Shown here: piece after piece, positions 62,346-64,000 of the stretch | How the letters are laid out: each line of letters starts with the position of its first letter | How positions within the stretch are numbered: the first letter of the stretch is position 1 | Assembly: GCF_018122625.2 (NCBI RefSeq) | Contig: NZ_JAGQFT020000004.1 | Location: 186,001-250,000, forward strand | Source of the DNA: Coralloluteibacterium stylophorae | GTDB taxonomy: Bacteria > Pseudomonadota > Gammaproteobacteria > Xanthomonadales > Xanthomonadaceae | Length of the DNA stretch: 64,000 bases | Reading direction: 5' to 3' | The notes under the pieces: model-generated | The model's database searches: none | What the model was told of the DNA's origin: nothing | Seen by the model: only the letters and a program-made list of their open reading frames with translations | Position numbers and translations under genes: made by a program

Positions 62346-64000
62346 GCCGCCTCCAGCTTGGCGTAGGCCAGCACCAGCCACTTCGGCCCGGCGTCCTCGA
62401 AGTTGACGTGGATGCGCGCATGCGGGCCGGAGCCCTCGCAGTCCATCACCGTGCCGAGGCCGAACACCGGATGCGTCACCGCCTGGCCGAGCTGGAACGC
62501 GGCGGCCTCGGCCAGCGCCGGCTGCGCGAAGCGGCCGGCGAACACCGGCCGCGACACGTTCACCCGCGGCCGCACCTCGTTGAGGAATTCGCCGGGGATC
62601 TCGCGCAGGAAACGCGACGGCACGCCGTACATCTCCGAGCCGTGGATGCGCCGCGACTCGGCATAGGACAGCACCAGCTTCTCGCGGGCGCGGGTGATGC
62701 CGACATAGGCCAGGCGACGCTCCTCCTCGAGCCGCCCCTCCTCGGCCGACTTCACGCTGGGGAACAGGCCTTCCTCGAGCCCGCCCAGGAACACGATCGG
62801 GAACTCCAGGCCCTTGGCGCTGTGCAGGGTCATGAGCTGCACGCCCTCGGCACCGGCCTCCGCCTGGCCCTCGCCGGCCTCGAGCGAGGCGTAGGCGAGG
62901 AAGGCGACCAGTTCCGGCATGCCCTCGTCGTCCTCGGCGCGCGCGAAGCGCGAGGCGACGGAGACCAGCTCGTCGAGGTTCTCGACCTTGGAGTCGAGCT
63001 GCCCCTTCGATTCGCCAGCGTAGTGCTCGCGCAGGCCCGAGCGGGCCATGACGTGGTCGACCTGCTCCGACAGCGTCGCGTCGCCGCAGTCGGCGCACAG
63101 CGCCTCGACCAGCTCGACGAAGCCGCGCAGCGCGTTGCGCGCGCGCGCGGCGAGCGTGCCGCCCGCGCTCTGCCGCACCGCGGCCTGCCACAGCGGCAGC
63201 GACTCCGCCCGCGCCAGGCGCCGGACCTCGTCCAGGGTCTTGCCGCCGATGCCGCGCGGCGGCGTGTTCACCGCGCGCTCGAAGGCGGCGTCGTCGGCGC
63301 GGTTGGCGACCAGGCGCAGGTAGGCCAGCGCGTCCTTGATCTCGGCGCGCTCGAAGAAGCGCAGCCCGCCATAGACGCGGTAGGGCACGCTCTCGGCGAT
63401 GAGCTGCTCCTCGTAGGCCCGCGACTGCGCATTGGAGCGGTAGAGGATGGCGCACTCGCCGAAGGCGCCGCCGTCGCGCACCCACTGGCGGATGCGCTCG
63501 ATCACGTAGCGTGCCTCGTCGATCTCGTTGTAGGCGGCGTAGAGGTCGACCGGCTCGCCCTGGCCGCTGTCGGTCCACAGTTTCTTGCCCAGGCGCGAGG
63601 GGTTGTGGGCGATGACCGCGTTGGCGGCGCCGAGGATGTTGGCGGTGGAGCGGTAGTTCTGCTCGAGGCGGATGGTGCGTGCGCCCGCGAAGTCCTCGAG
63701 GAACTGCTGCACGTTCTCGACGCGCGCGCCGCGCCAGCCGTAGATCGACTGGTCGTCGTCGCCGACCACCATCACATGCCCGCCGTCCCCGGCCAGGAGC
63801 CGCACGAAGGCGTACTGGACCGCGTTGGTGTCCTGGAACTCGTCGACCAGGATCTCGCGGAAGCGGCGCCGGTAGTGGACCAGCAGCGCCTCGCTGTCGC
63901 GCAGCAGCTCGTGCGCGCGCAGCAGCAGTTCGGCGAAGTCGACCAGGCCGGCGCGGTCGCAGCGCTCCTGGTAGGCGGCGTAGGCGCGCAGCAGGGTCTG
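62342..64000 (-). CDS. uvrD: DNA helicase II UvrD (5' end beyond the window)
   Basis: The C-terminal 552 residues of a superfamily 1 helicase; the N-terminal part with Walker A lies to the right of the window. Visible motifs are ILVDEFQDTNAVQYAFVRLL (motif II), VVGDDDQSIYGWRGARVENVQQF (III), TIRLEQNYRS (IV), LMTLHSAKGLEFPIVFLGGLEEGLFPS (V) and RRLAYVGITRAREKLVLSYA (VI). The tail ends with the UvrD-type C-terminal domain (GLGTVMDCEGSGPHARIHVNFEDAGPKWLVLAYAKLEA). It works in nucleotide excision and mismatch repair. It overlaps the TRAP binding-protein gene by 4 bp. Confidence 0.95.
   Translation of the reverse strand, partial: QTLLRAYAAYQERCDRAGLVDFAELLLRAHELLRDSEALLVHYRRRFREILVDEFQDTNAVQYAFVRLLAGDGGHVMVVGDDDQSIYGWRGARVENVQQFLEDFAGARTIRLEQNYRSTANILGAANAVIAHNPSRLGKKLWTDSGQGEPVDLYAAYNEIDEARYVIERIRQWVRDGGAFGECAILYRSNAQSRAYEEQLIAESVPYRVYGGLRFFERAEIKDALAYLRLVANRADDAAFERAVNTPPRGIGGKTLDEVRRLARAESLPLWQAAVRQSAGGTLAARARNALRGFVELVEALCADCGDATLSEQVDHVMARSGLREHYAGESKGQLDSKVENLDELVSVASRFARAEDDEGMPELVAFLAYASLEAGEGQAEAGAEGVQLMTLHSAKGLEFPIVFLGGLEEGLFPSVKSAEEGRLEEERRLAYVGITRAREKLVLSYAESRRIHGSEMYGVPSRFLREIPGEFLNEVRPRVNVSRPVFAGRFAQPALAEAAAFQLGQAVTHPVFGLGTVMDCEGSGPHARIHVNFEDAGPKWLVLAYAKLEAA

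Overview
The window is 64 kb of a very GC-rich gammaproteobacterial chromosome. Gene content and order point to the Xanthomonadaceae (Lysobacteraceae; a Luteimonas/Lysobacter-like genus is likely): rhlB divergent from trxA-rho, polA flanked by a DUF2782 gene, a DUF3247 gene, REP elements with a GGGGCTTCAGCCCC-type core, ftsE-ftsX-response regulator-ung-rpoH, and a C-rich-loop small RNA downstream of polA. No phage, plasmid, insertion sequence, tRNA, rRNA or CRISPR array is visible. Most genes are chromosomal housekeeping or stress genes packed tightly on both strands.

Layout. 0-5 kb: the end of a GGDEF protein, a DUF4242 protein, two membrane proteins (DUF998, YedI), MsrB and a DhaK-DhaL dihydroxyacetone kinase, followed by REP elements and a 7-bp tandem array. 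5-10.5 kb: a UdgX-type uracil-DNA glycosylase, a secreted protein fusing an endonuclease/exonuclease/phosphatase domain to a GH3 glycosidase, and several small cytosolic proteins. 10.5-13.6 kb: four genes overlapping by 4 bp each (acyl-CoA-dehydrogenase-like flavoprotein, PIG-L deacetylase, NodS-like methyltransferase, GT2 glycosyltransferase), probably an uncharacterised glycoconjugate pathway. 14-16.5 kb: an oxidative-stress group (Mn catalase, ferritin-like DUF892, DUF3247, DUF4142). 16.7-19.8 kb: a PhyH-like oxygenase and the copper/oxidase assembly genes for PCu(A)C, CtaG and Sco. 19.9-28.5 kb: TsaC, an SDR oxidoreductase, SppA, a MATE transporter, a DUF3667 protein and a membrane-anchored sigma-factor-like gene overlapping a DUF3106 gene.

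28.5-29 kb is an unusually AT-rich intergenic region with a perfect inverted pair of DnaA boxes. 29-38 kb: PriA, a type II NADH dehydrogenase, a triplicated Coa1-like protein, RpoH (with a CIRCE element just before its start codon), Ung, a two-REC response regulator and FtsXE. 38-47 kb: an M61 peptidase, RhlB, thioredoxin, Rho, a KefB/C-type antiporter and a DedA protein. 47-57 kb: a large membrane ankyrin-repeat protein with YcgL, cytochrome bd-type oxidase CydAB, an S9 prolyl oligopeptidase and HemF. 57-64 kb: a DUF1328 protein, the candidate sX13-type sRNA, PolA, a DUF2782 protein, a Tat-dependent TRAP solute-binding lipoprotein and the C-terminal part of UvrD, which runs off the right edge.

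Four intergenic regions (about 2.8-3.0, 4.8-4.9, 51.0-51.2 and 56.2-56.4 kb) carry G-rich heptamer arrays related to GGGAATC/GGGGAAC, three of them with inverted arms. The strongest candidates for new biology are the four-gene glycoconjugate operon, the EEP-GH3 fusion, the membrane sigma-like/DUF3106 pair and the dispersed heptamer arrays. All functional calls are from reading translated sequence; no database search was run.
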